NCBI RefSeq assembly: GCF_017921895.1
Contig: NZ_JAFIDN010000013.1
Coordinates: 27,216 to 91,215, forward strand
Reading direction: 5' to 3'
From: Natronogracilivirga saccharolytica
GTDB taxonomy: Bacteria > Bacteroidota > Rhodothermia > Balneolales > Natronogracilivirgulaceae
Length of the DNA stretch: 64,000 nt
Positions 26,599 through 36,254 of this stretch are shown here, piece by piece. Each line of letters begins with the position of its first letter. The first letter of the stretch is position 1. A program made the translations under genes and the position numbers. The notes below the pieces were generated by a model. That model was not told where the DNA came from. It did not search any database and saw only the letters and a list, made by a program, of their open reading frames with translations.

Positions 26599-28563
26599 TT
26601 AACTATCATCCGGCAGCACCTTGTCATCCACCTCTTTTTTTATAATCGAAAGAAATTCTGAAAAATTAAAGCTTCCTATATCACCTTTTTTGTGCTTTCT
26701 GACGGAAACACTTTGATTTTTCTGTTCCTTTTCTCCAACAATCAACATATAGGGGATCTTTCTGGTTTCCGCATTCCGGATTTTTGCTCCGATTTGTTCA
26801 CCCCGAAGATCGCTAGCCACCCTGATACCGGCATCGGCAAGCTGCCGGCGATAGGATTCGGCAAGATCATTGAACTGGTCGGATACCGGAATAATAATGG
26901 CCTGTTGCGGACTAAGCCAGACGGGAAAGTTCCCGGCAAAATGTTCTATCAGAATACTGGTAAAACGCTCCATGGAGCCAAAAGGTGCGCGGTGAATAAT
27001 AACCGGACGGTGTTTTTGATTATCCGCCCCCACATAAGTGAGGTTAAACCGCTCGGGCATGACGTAATCGACCTGCACTGTACCCAGTTGCCATTTTCTC
27101 CCCAGGGCGTCATGAATGATAAAGTCAATTTTGGGTCCGTAAAAACTGGCCTCGCCATCAGCCACTTTGTAATCAAGGCCGATTTCATCGGCTGCTTCAC
27201 GGATCTCCCGCTGCGCGCGGTCCCAAAGTTTTCGCTCTCCGCCATATTTTTCATCGTTTTCATCACGGAATGATAACCGGATATCAACGGGCATGTCAAA
27301 CGTGGAGAATACGAACTGCGTCAGTTCGATGCAGTGTATGATTTCACCTTTCAGCTGATCGTTGGTGCAATAGATATGGGCATCATCCTGGGTGAAGCCC
27401 CGTACACGTGACAAACCGTTGAGCTCACCGGATTGCTCATAACGGTAAACGGTTCCGAACTCGGCAAGCCGCACCGGCAGATCACGGTAACTTCTCATTT
27501 CGTGATCATAAATGCGGTGATGGTGCGGACAGTTCATGGGTTTGAGCAGATAGCCCTCGTCATCCACCTGCATCGGGGCAAACTGGGAGTCTTTGTAGTA
27601 AGGGTAATGGCCCGATGTGCGGTACAGCTCAAGATTTCCTATATGCGGGGTGATCACTTCCTCGTATCCGCGCCGTATCTGTTCTTCCCGGAGAAAAGCC
27701 TCCAGTGTGCGGCGGAGTGTGGTCCCTTTGGGAAGCCACAGGGGCAGGCCGCTGCCCACCATTCTGTCGATCATGTAAATACCAAGCTGGGGGCCGAGTT
27801 TCTTGTGGTCCCGTTTTTTTGCCTCCTCAAGCTGATTCAAAAATGCATCGAGCATCGACTTTTTTGGAAAGCTGATGCCGTAAATCCGTGTCAGCTGCTT
27901 GCTTTCGTTATCGCCGCGCCAGTAGGCTCCGGCAGTACTCAAAAGCTTGATGGCTTTGATGGGGCCGGTGTCCGGAATGTGCGGCCCCCGGCAGAGATCG
28001 GTAAATTCGCCCTGTTTGTAGAAGCTAATCGTACCGTCATCCAGCCCCTTGAGCAGATCCAGCTTGTAGGGATCATTTTTTTCCTTGTAATGGCGAATGG
28101 CTTCATCTTTCGGTATTTCAAAACGCTCAAAGCTGTTTTTTTGCTTTGCCAGCTCTTGCATTTTGGCCTCTATCTTCGGCAGATCCTCGCTGCTGACGTG
28201 ACGGTCGCCGAAATCGATATCGTAATAAAATCCCTGCTCTATGGGCGGACCAATACCCAGTTTCACGCCGGGGTACAAGGCTTCCACGGCTTCTGCCAGC
28301 ACATGGGCGGATGAATGCCAGAAAGCAAATTTTCCGTCTTCGTCATCCCAGGTATTGATTTTGATGTGCCCGCCTGTTGTCAGTGGCCGGTGCAGGTCAA
28401 GAACCTGATTGTCGAGGGTGATACTAAGAGCCTCCCGCGCAAGCCGCCCGGATATCGATTTGGCAATTTCCAGTCCGGTCACACCGGATCCGTACGACTT
28501 TCTGCTTCCGTCGGGAAAAATAAAGGTTAACTTTTGATCAGTTATGCTGGTTGATTCAGCCAT
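26599..28563 (-). CDS. thrS: Threonyl-tRNA synthetase
   Basis: A 654-residue class II synthetase with the normal order: N-terminal TGS domain (FIFPDGSRKSYGSGVTGLEI), editing domain with HSSAHVLAEAV (about residues 83-93), catalytic core with LKPMNCPHHHRIYDHE and FGTVYRYEQSGELNGLSRVRGFTQDDAH, and C-terminal anticodon-binding domain. It charges tRNA-Thr and edits Ser-tRNA-Thr. It heads the translation run thrS-infC-rpmI-rplT-pheST. I saw no T-box upstream. Confidence 0.97.
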   Translation of the reverse strand: MAESTSITDQKLTFIFPDGSRKSYGSGVTGLEIAKSISGRLAREALSITLDNQVLDLHRPLTTGGHIKINTWDDEDGKFAFWHSSAHVLAEAVEALYPGVKLGIGPPIEQGFYYDIDFGDRHVSSEDLPKIEAKMQELAKQKNSFERFEIPKDEAIRHYKEKNDPYKLDLLKGLDDGTISFYKQGEFTDLCRGPHIPDTGPIKAIKLLSTAGAYWRGDNESKQLTRIYGISFPKKSMLDAFLNQLEEAKKRDHKKLGPQLGIYMIDRMVGSGLPLWLPKGTTLRRTLEAFLREEQIRRGYEEVITPHIGNLELYRTSGHYPYYKDSQFAPMQVDDEGYLLKPMNCPHHHRIYDHEMRSYRDLPVRLAEFGTVYRYEQSGELNGLSRVRGFTQDDAHIYCTNDQLKGEIIHCIELTQFVFSTFDMPVDIRLSFRDENDEKYGGERKLWDRAQREIREAADEIGLDYKVADGEASFYGPKIDFIIHDALGRKWQLGTVQVDYVMPERFNLTYVGADNQKHRPVIIHRAPFGSMERFTSILIEHFAGNFPVWLSPQQAIIIPVSDQFNDLAESYRRQLADAGIRVASDLRGEQIGAKIRNAETRKIPYMLIVGEKEQKNQSVSVRKHKKGDIGSFNFSEFLSIIKKEVDDKVLPDDS

Positions 28564-28658
28564 GTATGCGTGTTTTGTTCATTTTAAAAACGGAAGATAA
28601 GAAACGCTTCAATATCAGAAAATCAGGGTTCATAGAAAAAGGCTGGCTGCCGTTACGG

Positions 28659-29759
28659 CTACACATTGAAGCGAAACAGCAGTACATCACCATCTTTTAC
28701 CGTATAACCACGTCCTTCAGAACGCATTTTTCCGGCTTCTCGTGCCGCAGATTCCGATCCGTATGAAATAAAATCATGATAGGCAATGGTTTCAGCCCGA
28801 ATAAATCCCCGCTCGAAATCACTGTGTATCACACCGGCGGCCTGAGGCGCTTTGGTTCCTTCCGGCACAGTCCAGGCGCGGACCTCCTTGGGGCCGGCGG
28901 TAAAAAATGTGATCAGTCCCAGCTTGCGGTATGCTGCTGAAATCAGCCTGTTCAGTCCGGATTCCCGCAAATTCAGTGATGCCAGAAATTCGGCCTTCTC
29001 CTGGTCATTGAGCTCCGCAATTTCGGCCTCAATTTTTGCGCATACCGCCAGGGCATCGGTGCCCTCGGAGGCGGCATGTTCTTTAACTTTCATGACGTGT
29101 TCGTTGCCGGCACCGTCCGGAAGATCTGCCTCGTCAACATTGCACAGATACAGCACTTTTTTAGCGGTAAGCATGAACAGCTCCTGAAGAGCAGGGTGGG
29201 AGGGGTCCCAGTCTTTCCATGACCTGACCGGGTTTCCTTTTTCAATGTGCTGCCGAAGATTGCCGAGAATATGAACATGATTCTGGATGGTTTTGTCTCC
29301 CGACTTCGCCATTTTTTTCATCCGCTCCTCGCGGCGCTCCAGTGTTTCAAGATCTTTGAACAGCAGTTCGCTTTCTATGATGCCGATGTCCCGGACGGGA
29401 TCAATTCCGCCTTCAACATGCGTTACGTCATCATCTTCAAAGCATCTGACCACATGGATGATCAGATCTACCTCCCTGATGTGCGACAGAAAAGCATTTC
29501 CTTTTCCCTTGCCTTCGGATGCCCCTTTTACGAGGCCGGCTATGTCGACAAACTCAATGCTGGTCGGGGTGACGTTTTTCGGCTGAACCAGTCCGGCAAT
29601 CCGGTCAAGCCGCTCGTCAGGAACAGGAACGATGCCTACGTTGGGGTCAATCGTACAGAATGGGAAGTTTGCCGATTCTGCACCGGCGTTGCTGAGGGCG
29701 TTGAACAGGCTGGATTTACCCACGTTGGGCAGTCCCACAATTCCGCATTTTAAACTCAT
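28659..29759 (-). CDS. ychF: YchF/Obg-family ATPase
   Basis: A 366-residue P-loop NTPase. G1 is GLPNVGKSSLFNAL (residues 7-20), the switch region is FVDIAGLVKGASEGKGKGNAFL, G4 is NVDEADLP, and a TGS domain forms the C-terminal end (RAETIAYHDF, GRGYTVKDGDVLLFRFNV). YchF prefers ATP, associates with ribosomes and is linked to oxidative-stress control. It lies 95 bases upstream of thrS, probably a separate unit. Confidence 0.95.
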   Translation of the reverse strand: MSLKCGIVGLPNVGKSSLFNALSNAGAESANFPFCTIDPNVGIVPVPDERLDRIAGLVQPKNVTPTSIEFVDIAGLVKGASEGKGKGNAFLSHIREVDLIIHVVRCFEDDDVTHVEGGIDPVRDIGIIESELLFKDLETLERREERMKKMAKSGDKTIQNHVHILGNLRQHIEKGNPVRSWKDWDPSHPALQELFMLTAKKVLYLCNVDEADLPDGAGNEHVMKVKEHAASEGTDALAVCAKIEAEIAELNDQEKAEFLASLNLRESGLNRLISAAYRKLGLITFFTAGPKEVRAWTVPEGTKAPQAAGVIHSDFERGFIRAETIAYHDFISYGSESAAREAGKMRSEGRGYTVKDGDVLLFRFNV

Positions 29760-29868
29760 AATGTGATATGCTCGTACTCTTCAGTTGTTTTCAGAAAACA
29801 GTGGTGAATAATGATGGTGTAATGGTTGGTTTTGGAGCTGAATAATTTGATCCGGTTCCGGGCATGAT

Positions 29869-30543
29869 TCAGTCAAGGCAGGGTTGTGTGATAAAGGTTT
29901 CCTCAGGCAGCATTACAGCCGTAAGCAGCCCGTAACCCTGCCGGCTGAACACACATCCGGTATCAATTCCGATTTTGCGCTCTTCATGCAGGGGTTCAGT
30001 GAATGGTGTATGACCGAAAACGAGTGTTTTTTCCCATTTCACGGGACTGTCAACATGATCGCGCCTCCACATACCGAATTCTTCTATATCCGGAGAGTCA
30101 CATTGTTCCTTGATGGATCGTTTGGGATCAAGGCCGCCATGAATAAAGAAGTATTGAGGAGTGTCCAGCCAGAGAGGTGTTTTGGCAAAAAACTCAATAT
30201 GTTCTGACGGCAGCTCTACGGCATAGTGAACATTGTAGGAGCTCAGGGTCTGGTCACCGCCGTTCAGCAGCCATAAATTGTGGTCTCCGGTCTCCAGCGC
30301 ATCCATAAACATCTGTTCATGGTTGCCACGGAGAAAAATGCAGTCATGATCTTCTGAAAACCCGATAACAAGGTCAATAACACTCCTGGAATCCGGCCCC
30401 CGGTCTATATAATCACCGATAAAAATGAACGTCCGGTCATTGTATCCGGACACTTTTTCCAGCAGTGCTTCCAGTGAGTTCACACATCCGTGAATATCGC
30501 CGATGGCAATGTAATGGTTCTTTTTTATGTGCTCATTTTTCAT
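29869..30543 (-). CDS. PPP-family metallophosphatase
   Basis: A 224-residue calcineurin-like phosphatase with complete metal-site motifs: GDIHGC near residue 17, GDYIDRGPDS near 42, RGNHE near 75, a later IHGGLDP and FGHTPF. This is the bacterial PPP pattern (PrpA/PrpB or diadenosine tetraphosphatase type). The substrate may be phosphoproteins or Ap4A; the sequence does not decide. It is downstream of nusB with a 90-base gap that contains repeated TTCACA hexamers. Confidence 0.87.
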   Translation of the reverse strand: MKNEHIKKNHYIAIGDIHGCVNSLEALLEKVSGYNDRTFIFIGDYIDRGPDSRSVIDLVIGFSEDHDCIFLRGNHEQMFMDALETGDHNLWLLNGGDQTLSSYNVHYAVELPSEHIEFFAKTPLWLDTPQYFFIHGGLDPKRSIKEQCDSPDIEEFGMWRRDHVDSPVKWEKTLVFGHTPFTEPLHEERKIGIDTGCVFSRQGYGLLTAVMLPEETFITQPCLD

Positions 30544-30579
30544 CCGGTATATCTGGTTTTATGAATACGGACAGAAGAA

Positions 30580-30637
30580 ATTCACATATATAATGACTGT
30601 GAATACTTCGGATAAGTTCACAAAGAATAAATTCACA
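30580..30637. promoter_or_regulatory. Cluster of TTCACA/TGTGAA hexamers upstream of the phosphatase gene
   Basis: ATTCACA (30580-30586) and TGTGAAT (30598-30604) form a seven-base inverted repeat with an 11-base spacer. Two further TTCACA copies follow at 30617-30622 and 30632-30637, the last overlapping the nusB stop. This could be an operator region; no factor is assigned. Confidence 0.35.
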
Positions 30638-31271
30638 GGTTATTTGATTTTTTCCCGGAGGTGCCGGAACGTTTTATTCGCTGTTTTTTTGACGATGCAC
30701 GGATAGTCCGATGAGCTTTTCCGGTGGAAGTATCATCAGCCATGTTATCAGAATCATCAGCCGTGGCACCGGCATCACCGCCCTTGGAGTATTTTGGCCC
30801 TGATCGAGATTTTTGTGCCGGCAGATCCACAAGTCCGCGCCCTTTTTTATTCAGCAGATTATCTTCCCTGAGCGATGCCACAACGGCATCCAGAATGCCA
30901 TTTACAAATCTTCCGGACTCCCTGGTTGAAAATCTTTTGGCGATATCTATGGCTTCATTGATGGTGACCTTGGTCGGGATATCATCGAACTGCATCAGCT
31001 CGGCAATGGCCATTTCAAGGATTATCCGGTCCACAAGAGCAAGCCTGTTTATTTCCCAGTTCGAAATGTGCCTGCTGATGATTTCATCGGCCTGCTCCCT
31101 GGAGTCCATGGTCCGCAAGAACAGGCTCTCGGCAAAAGCAAGACCTTTGGCATCATCACGCAATTCTGGTTTGATGATGGTTTGAAGGGTGTGCTCGAGT
31201 GAGTGGTCACCTACGAGAGAAGCGTAAATCGCCTGAAGAACGGTTTCTCTGATTTTACGTCTGTTGGACAT
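30633..31271 (-). CDS. nusB: Transcription antitermination factor NusB
   Basis: The ATG at 31271 (MSNRRKIRETVLQAIYA) is chosen over the ORF start at 31337, giving 212 residues. The NusB fold is clear to about residue 140: ISNWEINRLALVDRIILEMAIAEL, PTKVTINEAIDIAKRFS and GRFVNGILDAV. NusB pairs with S10 at boxA during rRNA transcription. About 70 extra C-terminal residues, rich in Ser, Lys and Asp, extend beyond typical NusB and look disordered. No Shine-Dalgarno is seen. Confidence 0.93.
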   Translation of the reverse strand: MSNRRKIRETVLQAIYASLVGDHSLEHTLQTIIKPELRDDAKGLAFAESLFLRTMDSREQADEIISRHISNWEINRLALVDRIILEMAIAELMQFDDIPTKVTINEAIDIAKRFSTRESGRFVNGILDAVVASLREDNLLNKKGRGLVDLPAQKSRSGPKYSKGGDAGATADDSDNMADDTSTGKAHRTIRASSKKQRIKRSGTSGKKSNNL

Positions 31272-31383
31272 ATTTGGAGGGGGAGCTGCATGCTTGGTTA
31301 AAAAACAATGAATACGCGCAAATAGATTCGCGTGCATTCGAAGCTTACAAAGATAAGGAATTTGTCACTAAGATATTTCAAAC

Positions 31384-31418
31384 AAAAAAAGGCGCCAGAA
31401 TCATAGTTCTGACGCCTT
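31384..31418 (-). terminator. Terminator after the phosphodiester glycosidase gene
   Basis: On the minus strand, AAGGCGTCAGAA pairs with TTCTGGCGCCTT around a six-base loop, followed by a T-run. It is 58 bases after the stop of the gene ending at 31476. Confidence 0.92.
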
Positions 31419-31475
31419 GTGAGAGATTAAGGCTGATGGTGAGACCGCGCCCCGGACCGCAGATTCACTTCGGGA

Positions 31476-34196
31476 CTATTTCACCAGCGTCATTGTCCTC
31501 CTCTGGACAAAAGAGCCGGCCGAGAGTTCGTAAATGTATGTGCCGGATGCAAGTTGTGTGGCATCAAATACGACCTGATGGGTGCCGGCAGGCTGCTCCT
31601 CATCTACAAGCACTTTGACCGGCCGGCCAAGAACATCATAGACCACAAGCCTGGCATGGGTTTGCTCCGGGAGCTGATACTGAATGCGGGTGTCCGGGTT
31701 GAACGGATTGGGGTAGTTCTGGGAGAGTTTAAAGTCTTCGGTGACTTCTCTCTCACGTTCTGCTTCTACGGCAATCGGATTATATCCCTGCCATGTCAGG
31801 AAGGGATAACCCTGATTTTCATCCGGATTAATACCCCATGTAGCTTCCGCTTGATCGATCGTGACAAAATCCCAACCGGCATCCACGAACGTTTGTCCCG
31901 ATTGCATTTCGGTTGTGGTCAAGCCATCACCCCCGTCACTTGCTTCTGTGCCGGAAGCTTCGATATCCCAGAAACTATTTGTAACAGTTGCACCTGCTAT
32001 ACTTGCCCCCACCAGGCCTCCGAGATCATCGTCTTCACCATCAATACCTGTGGCAGTAACACTTGCAGCAGAATACGAATATGATACAATGGCATCATTT
32101 GAGGAAAGGCCCACAAGGCCGCCAACGCGCCGTCCGCCGGCAACCATACCCAAAGAATAGCTGTTACTGATTTCAGCATTGTTTGTCAAATAGCCCACCA
32201 GACCTCCGGTATTTCGTCTGTCGGCGTCAGCTTCCGTCACCTCTATATCAACGTCAGCAAAACATTGCCTTATCTCACTGTTATCTCTTGCAGAACCAGC
32301 CAGCCCTCCAACATTGACTGTTGAGGTTGCATAAACAGTACCTTCTGCATGGCAGTTGGACACGCTGGAGTTGTCGATGCGGCCGGCCAGAAGACCGAGA
32401 TGCCGAAGACCGGTAATATCTGCATCAGTCACATTCAGATTCCTGATTTCAGCACCATCGATATAGGCAAAAAGTCCAAGATAATCACTTTCAGGCTCAT
32501 CGATGTTCAGACCCCTTATACTGTATCCATTGCCGTCAAGGGTTCCGGTAAACGGATTGTCATCAAAATCGCCGATTGGCACCCAGCTCTGGTCTACATT
32601 GTAGGTCTCGTAACCCTCACTGTTTTGATCAAGGTCAGTTGTAAGGACATAATCAAAGTCCGGATCATCCCTGATTTCATACAAGTCTTTCCAGTCAGTG
32701 ATCTCGAATGGTCCTAACGTTTCAAGAATTCTGACATGTGTGGTATCGGTATATTCATCCTGGTAGTGGGCAACAATGTACCCTTCGCCGAGTGATTGTG
32801 CCAGAAACCCGCCACGTCCATACTGGGCGTCCAGGTCGATGACTTCCCACTCGATGTCAGCCATGGAAAACTCCACATCCTCGCCCCACTCATTAAAAGC
32901 CCTGACATCTATCGAGAAGTTGTCACCCTTTTTGACGAGCTTTTCTTTTGGTGTGACTTCGATCCCGCCAAATTCATCCTCGTAATCATAGGGACCTGCA
33001 AAAGCGATGAGGGCATTGCCTACAGGCCGCTGCCAGCTGCCGCCATTGGGTCTGTTGGCCAGCGAGTCCTGAATGATAATCGTACTGGAGCCGCCCCCGT
33101 CAAGGTTTACGGCATTCCAGGCACCAAGGCCATGAATATAGTGTGCTGTCTCTTCCATGGTGGCACCGCGGCTGGCATCCTGGTGTCCTTCGACAACCAT
33201 GAGATAGATACGTGTGGAGTCTTTGCTCATACCGACAGCAGTACGGGGATGGCGGTTCATGTTGTGCTGGGTCTGAAAGTTTTCCAGACCATCCCACTGT
33301 GTCGGGAACTCGCCATCAGTGATAAGGCGCGGACCGCCACCCATCAGATGGGAAATATCGTCACGGCTGACATCGGTTCCCAGCTCCAGACTTATGATAT
33401 CGCCCTCTTCCACATGGTCCTGCACAATATCCCGCTTGGAACCGTGTGCGGACAGGACATAGTAGCCGTAGTCCGGGATTTCCATCGATCCGGCACCCGA
33501 TTCAATCTCAATCACCTCGAACTCCATAGGTTCGCCGATAACCGGTTCATCAACGGGGTCAAGCAGCAGTTCGACTCCGTGCTCATTGGTCCGGGTGTGT
33601 TCACCAATATAACGATTGAACACAATTGCCTGATCTTCTCCTCTTTGCCTGTTGACGCCATCCAGTTCCACAATCTCATCGCCGGGGAGAAAGGCACTGC
33701 CTTCAAAGCTGACCATATCGGCAAATGGCATGCCGTCGGTTTTGAATCCGAACTGGCTTCTGGAGTAGGACTTTCCGATGACATATTCATCGTCCTTGAT
33801 CATCAGATTGCTCAGAAAGGAATAGGGATTTGACGGATCGCTTATCCCAAAATAATCTCCGTTTATGGCTCCTATAGCCTCTTTATCATCACTGTCGTAG
33901 CGCCGGGACATACTCTGGGTAGTTTCAAAGCTGCTTCCGAGTTCATCATTGGCGACCGCCGATCCGATACTCAGATTCGGCCGTGAGATGTTGATTTCCA
34001 GCGCGATGATGCGCAGTGGCTTGTCCGGGTCGTCAATTTCATGATGGAATACTCCGGGTGCAACTTCAACCCGTGTGGTATCGGCAGAGTAGCTGTTTCC
34101 CGGTACAGCCAGAGCCAGAGTAAGTATAAAAATGGAAAAAGCAAGAATTGAGGCAGAAGAGCGTACTTTTCGTAGTAGCATAAGCATCATAATCAT
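31476..34196 (-). CDS. Exported phosphodiester glycosidase (NAGPA) with GLUG repeats and T9SS tail
   Basis: A 906-residue protein. A signal peptide (ends near GNSYSA) is followed by a phosphodiester glycosidase/NAGPA domain (about 80-405; NGDYFG, HPRTAVGMSKD, VNLDGGGSSTI). Such domains cleave N-acetylglucosamine-1-phosphodiesters or related exopolysaccharide bonds. A beta domain (about 415-490) comes next, then a GLUG-repeat region (about 560-760; GGLVGYLTNNAEISNSYS, GGLVGLSSNDA), common in surface adhesins. The C-terminus is a T9SS type A sorting domain (SQNYPNPFNPDTRI to the end). It is likely secreted or cell-surface bound. The substrate is unknown. Confidence 0.85.
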   Translation of the reverse strand: MIMMLMLLRKVRSSASILAFSIFILTLALAVPGNSYSADTTRVEVAPGVFHHEIDDPDKPLRIIALEINISRPNLSIGSAVANDELGSSFETTQSMSRRYDSDDKEAIGAINGDYFGISDPSNPYSFLSNLMIKDDEYVIGKSYSRSQFGFKTDGMPFADMVSFEGSAFLPGDEIVELDGVNRQRGEDQAIVFNRYIGEHTRTNEHGVELLLDPVDEPVIGEPMEFEVIEIESGAGSMEIPDYGYYVLSAHGSKRDIVQDHVEEGDIISLELGTDVSRDDISHLMGGGPRLITDGEFPTQWDGLENFQTQHNMNRHPRTAVGMSKDSTRIYLMVVEGHQDASRGATMEETAHYIHGLGAWNAVNLDGGGSSTIIIQDSLANRPNGGSWQRPVGNALIAFAGPYDYEDEFGGIEVTPKEKLVKKGDNFSIDVRAFNEWGEDVEFSMADIEWEVIDLDAQYGRGGFLAQSLGEGYIVAHYQDEYTDTTHVRILETLGPFEITDWKDLYEIRDDPDFDYVLTTDLDQNSEGYETYNVDQSWVPIGDFDDNPFTGTLDGNGYSIRGLNIDEPESDYLGLFAYIDGAEIRNLNVTDADITGLRHLGLLAGRIDNSSVSNCHAEGTVYATSTVNVGGLAGSARDNSEIRQCFADVDIEVTEADADRRNTGGLVGYLTNNAEISNSYSLGMVAGGRRVGGLVGLSSNDAIVSYSYSAASVTATGIDGEDDDLGGLVGASIAGATVTNSFWDIEASGTEASDGGDGLTTTEMQSGQTFVDAGWDFVTIDQAEATWGINPDENQGYPFLTWQGYNPIAVEAEREREVTEDFKLSQNYPNPFNPDTRIQYQLPEQTHARLVVYDVLGRPVKVLVDEEQPAGTHQVVFDATQLASGTYIYELSAGSFVQRRTMTLVK

Positions 34197-34332
34197 ATTA
34201 CATGTTGTCCCTGTTTATAGGTGATCATCATATTTTGCTGTGAGATTACCGTACTGTAACAAACAATGCTCATTGTACAGTATTTCCGGCAATTTTTTCA
34301 CCGGTTAATATAAAATATAAGAATTTACGCGA

Positions 34333-35235
34333 TCAGGAAACGGAATCTTCAAAGAGAGGTGAGCTGAGGTACCGGTCACCGATATCGCAGGTGATGCATA
34401 CGATGACACCGCTGTCAATTTCCCTTGCCAGCCTGACCGCTGCAGAGAGGCAGCCGCCGCTGCTCATGCCGGCAAAAATGCCTTCATCACGCGCCATCCG
34501 TCGTGTCATTTCTACTGACTCGTTTTCGCTGACGTCAATAGTGCGATCCACACGTTCCGACTCAAATATTTCCGGCAGGAATTCGGGGGACCATCTTCTG
34601 ATCCCGGGAATCTGCGATCCTTCGGTAGGCTGGACTCCGACAATTCCGACGCCGGGGTTCTGTTCTTTCAAGTATCTTGAGACTCCCATGATGGTGCCGG
34701 TGGTTCCCATGGAGGAGACAAAATGTGTGATCCGGCCACCGGTGTCCCTCCAGATTTCCGGTCCGGTCGTACGGTAGTGCATCCGGTAGTTATCCGGATT
34801 TGCAAATTGGTTCAAAAGATAATATTCGCCTGACTGACCCATCTCTTCCGCCACGGTGCGGGAATATTCGATGGTTTTTTCAGCCGGGGTCAGGATCAGT
34901 TCCGCACCGTAGGCCCGCATGGTCCGGATGCGCTCCTGCGTTGAATTTTCCGGCATGATCAGCGTCATGTGCAGGTTTTTCAGCCTGGCAATCATGGCCA
35001 GTGCTATTCCCGTGTTGCCGCTTGTTGCTTCCACAAGCTTGTCACCGGGGCTGATATCACCCCGCTCCAGTGCGGCAGAGATCATGCCATAGGCAGCCCT
35101 GTCCTTGACGCTGCCTCCGGGGTTGCGGCCTTCAAGTTTGCAGTAGATTTCAACATCCGGTGATTCCGGTATATGCTGGAGCTTTACAATGGGCGTGTTG
35201 CCGATAAGATCTTCAAGTGTCAATGGTTGCGCCAT
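34333..35235 (-). CDS. cysM: Cysteine synthase B
   Basis: A 300-residue PLP enzyme. The PLP lysine lies in GGSVKDRAA near residue 44; SGNTGIALA binds the substrate carboxylate; SSMGTTGT binds PLP phosphate. It makes cysteine from O-acetylserine and sulfide, or S-sulfocysteine from thiosulfate. The short length and the RRWSPEF loop favour CysM over CysK, though the two are close. It lies 72 bases downstream of the serine acetyltransferase gene, its usual supplier. Confidence 0.9.
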   Translation of the reverse strand: MAQPLTLEDLIGNTPIVKLQHIPESPDVEIYCKLEGRNPGGSVKDRAAYGMISAALERGDISPGDKLVEATSGNTGIALAMIARLKNLHMTLIMPENSTQERIRTMRAYGAELILTPAEKTIEYSRTVAEEMGQSGEYYLLNQFANPDNYRMHYRTTGPEIWRDTGGRITHFVSSMGTTGTIMGVSRYLKEQNPGVGIVGVQPTEGSQIPGIRRWSPEFLPEIFESERVDRTIDVSENESVEMTRRMARDEGIFAGMSSGGCLSAAVRLAREIDSGVIVCITCDIGDRYLSSPLFEDSVS

Positions 35236-35307
35236 AAAAAATGTGACTTGGCTTGGGTGAACGTTAATTGAGTCGAAAACCGGCCGGAAGTTCCGTGGTG
35301 AACGGTC

Positions 35308-36183
35308 TCAGGGCGATGAATAATCACCGCCTGTAACATCATTGTTCGCAGATTTGCGGCTGCTGGCCTTGCGGCTTTCCTGGCGGGCAACATAGGTGAT
35401 TCTGGACCATGGAGGGACGCTTTCAGTTAGCCACACACTGCCTCCGATAACACTGTGTTCACCGATCACGGTGTCACCGCCAAGAATGGTGGCACCTGCA
35501 TAGATAACCGAATGATCTTTGATGGTCGGATGCCGTTTTATGGCCGCATCCTCTTTGCGCACACTGAGGGCGCCGAGCGTGACTCCCTGGTAGATCTTGA
35601 CATGATCACCAATCACCGTCGTTTCGCCGATAACAATGCCGGTTCCGTGATCTATGCAGAAATGGCGACCGATGACGGCACCCGGATGAATATCTATACC
35701 GGTGTGACTGTGCGCATTTTCGGTGATCATTCTTGCAAGCAGAAGATATCCTTTGCCATGCAGAAAGTGTGCAATTCTGTAGGATGTGATCGCATAGAAT
35801 CCGGGATAGGTCCGGACGACCTCGGTCCGGCTTTTGGCCGCCGGATCCCCTTCATACATGGCCTGTATGTCTAACTCGAGGGTATCTTTGATGCCCGGAA
35901 GAGCATTCCAGAACTCAGCAACAACAGCCGTCTCATCTGCCTTTTTGCAGTCGGAACATTTTTTCAGGATACCGCAGAACTCATCCTGCAGTTCCTTGTT
36001 GAGCTGCTCCAGCTCCTCCATGCGCTGAAAACTGAAATTGCTGAATTCAGGGAATAAAAACCCCAGAAGCCTGTTAAAAAAAGCGACTACGTGAACCGGT
36101 GACGGACAGCTTTCCGCTTCACGGTGTTCATTGTAAAGTTGCTGTAAATATGATTTATCCATAATATGACGGAATATATTCAT
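35308..36183 (-). CDS. cysE: Serine O-acetyltransferase
   Basis: A 291-residue enzyme (starting at 36183; the ATG at 36162, MDKSYLQQL, is equally likely). The N-terminal helical domain is followed by a left-handed beta-helix of hexapeptide repeats (DIHPGAVIGRHFCIDHGTGIVIGET, VKIYQGVTLGALS). His and Asp of HGTG and the GA loop form the acetyl-CoA active site. It acetylates serine for cysM just downstream. Four cysteines in the N-terminal part are unusual. Confidence 0.92.
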   Translation of the reverse strand: MNIFRHIMDKSYLQQLYNEHREAESCPSPVHVVAFFNRLLGFLFPEFSNFSFQRMEELEQLNKELQDEFCGILKKCSDCKKADETAVVAEFWNALPGIKDTLELDIQAMYEGDPAAKSRTEVVRTYPGFYAITSYRIAHFLHGKGYLLLARMITENAHSHTGIDIHPGAVIGRHFCIDHGTGIVIGETTVIGDHVKIYQGVTLGALSVRKEDAAIKRHPTIKDHSVIYAGATILGGDTVIGEHSVIGGSVWLTESVPPWSRITYVARQESRKASSRKSANNDVTGGDYSSP

Positions 36184-36254
36184 ATTCCCGGAGAGATGAG
36201 AACGGCTTTCCCATCCGTTTGAAAATTTTCCTGTTCCACACGCTTTTTTATCCC

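Noticed and set aside
27433-28314. A 293-codon plus-strand ORF inside thrS
   Set aside because: Antisense to conserved thrS domains, with composition typical of a shadow frame.
31274-31618. A plus-strand ORF of 114 codons overlapping the nusB start and the 3' end of the glycosidase gene
   Set aside because: It runs through a minus-strand terminator and antisense to a real gene, and has no family features.
32796-33833. A 345-codon plus-strand ORF antisense to the NAGPA gene
   Set aside because: The opposite frame has clear NAGPA, GLUG and T9SS domains; the antisense reading has no signal or domain.
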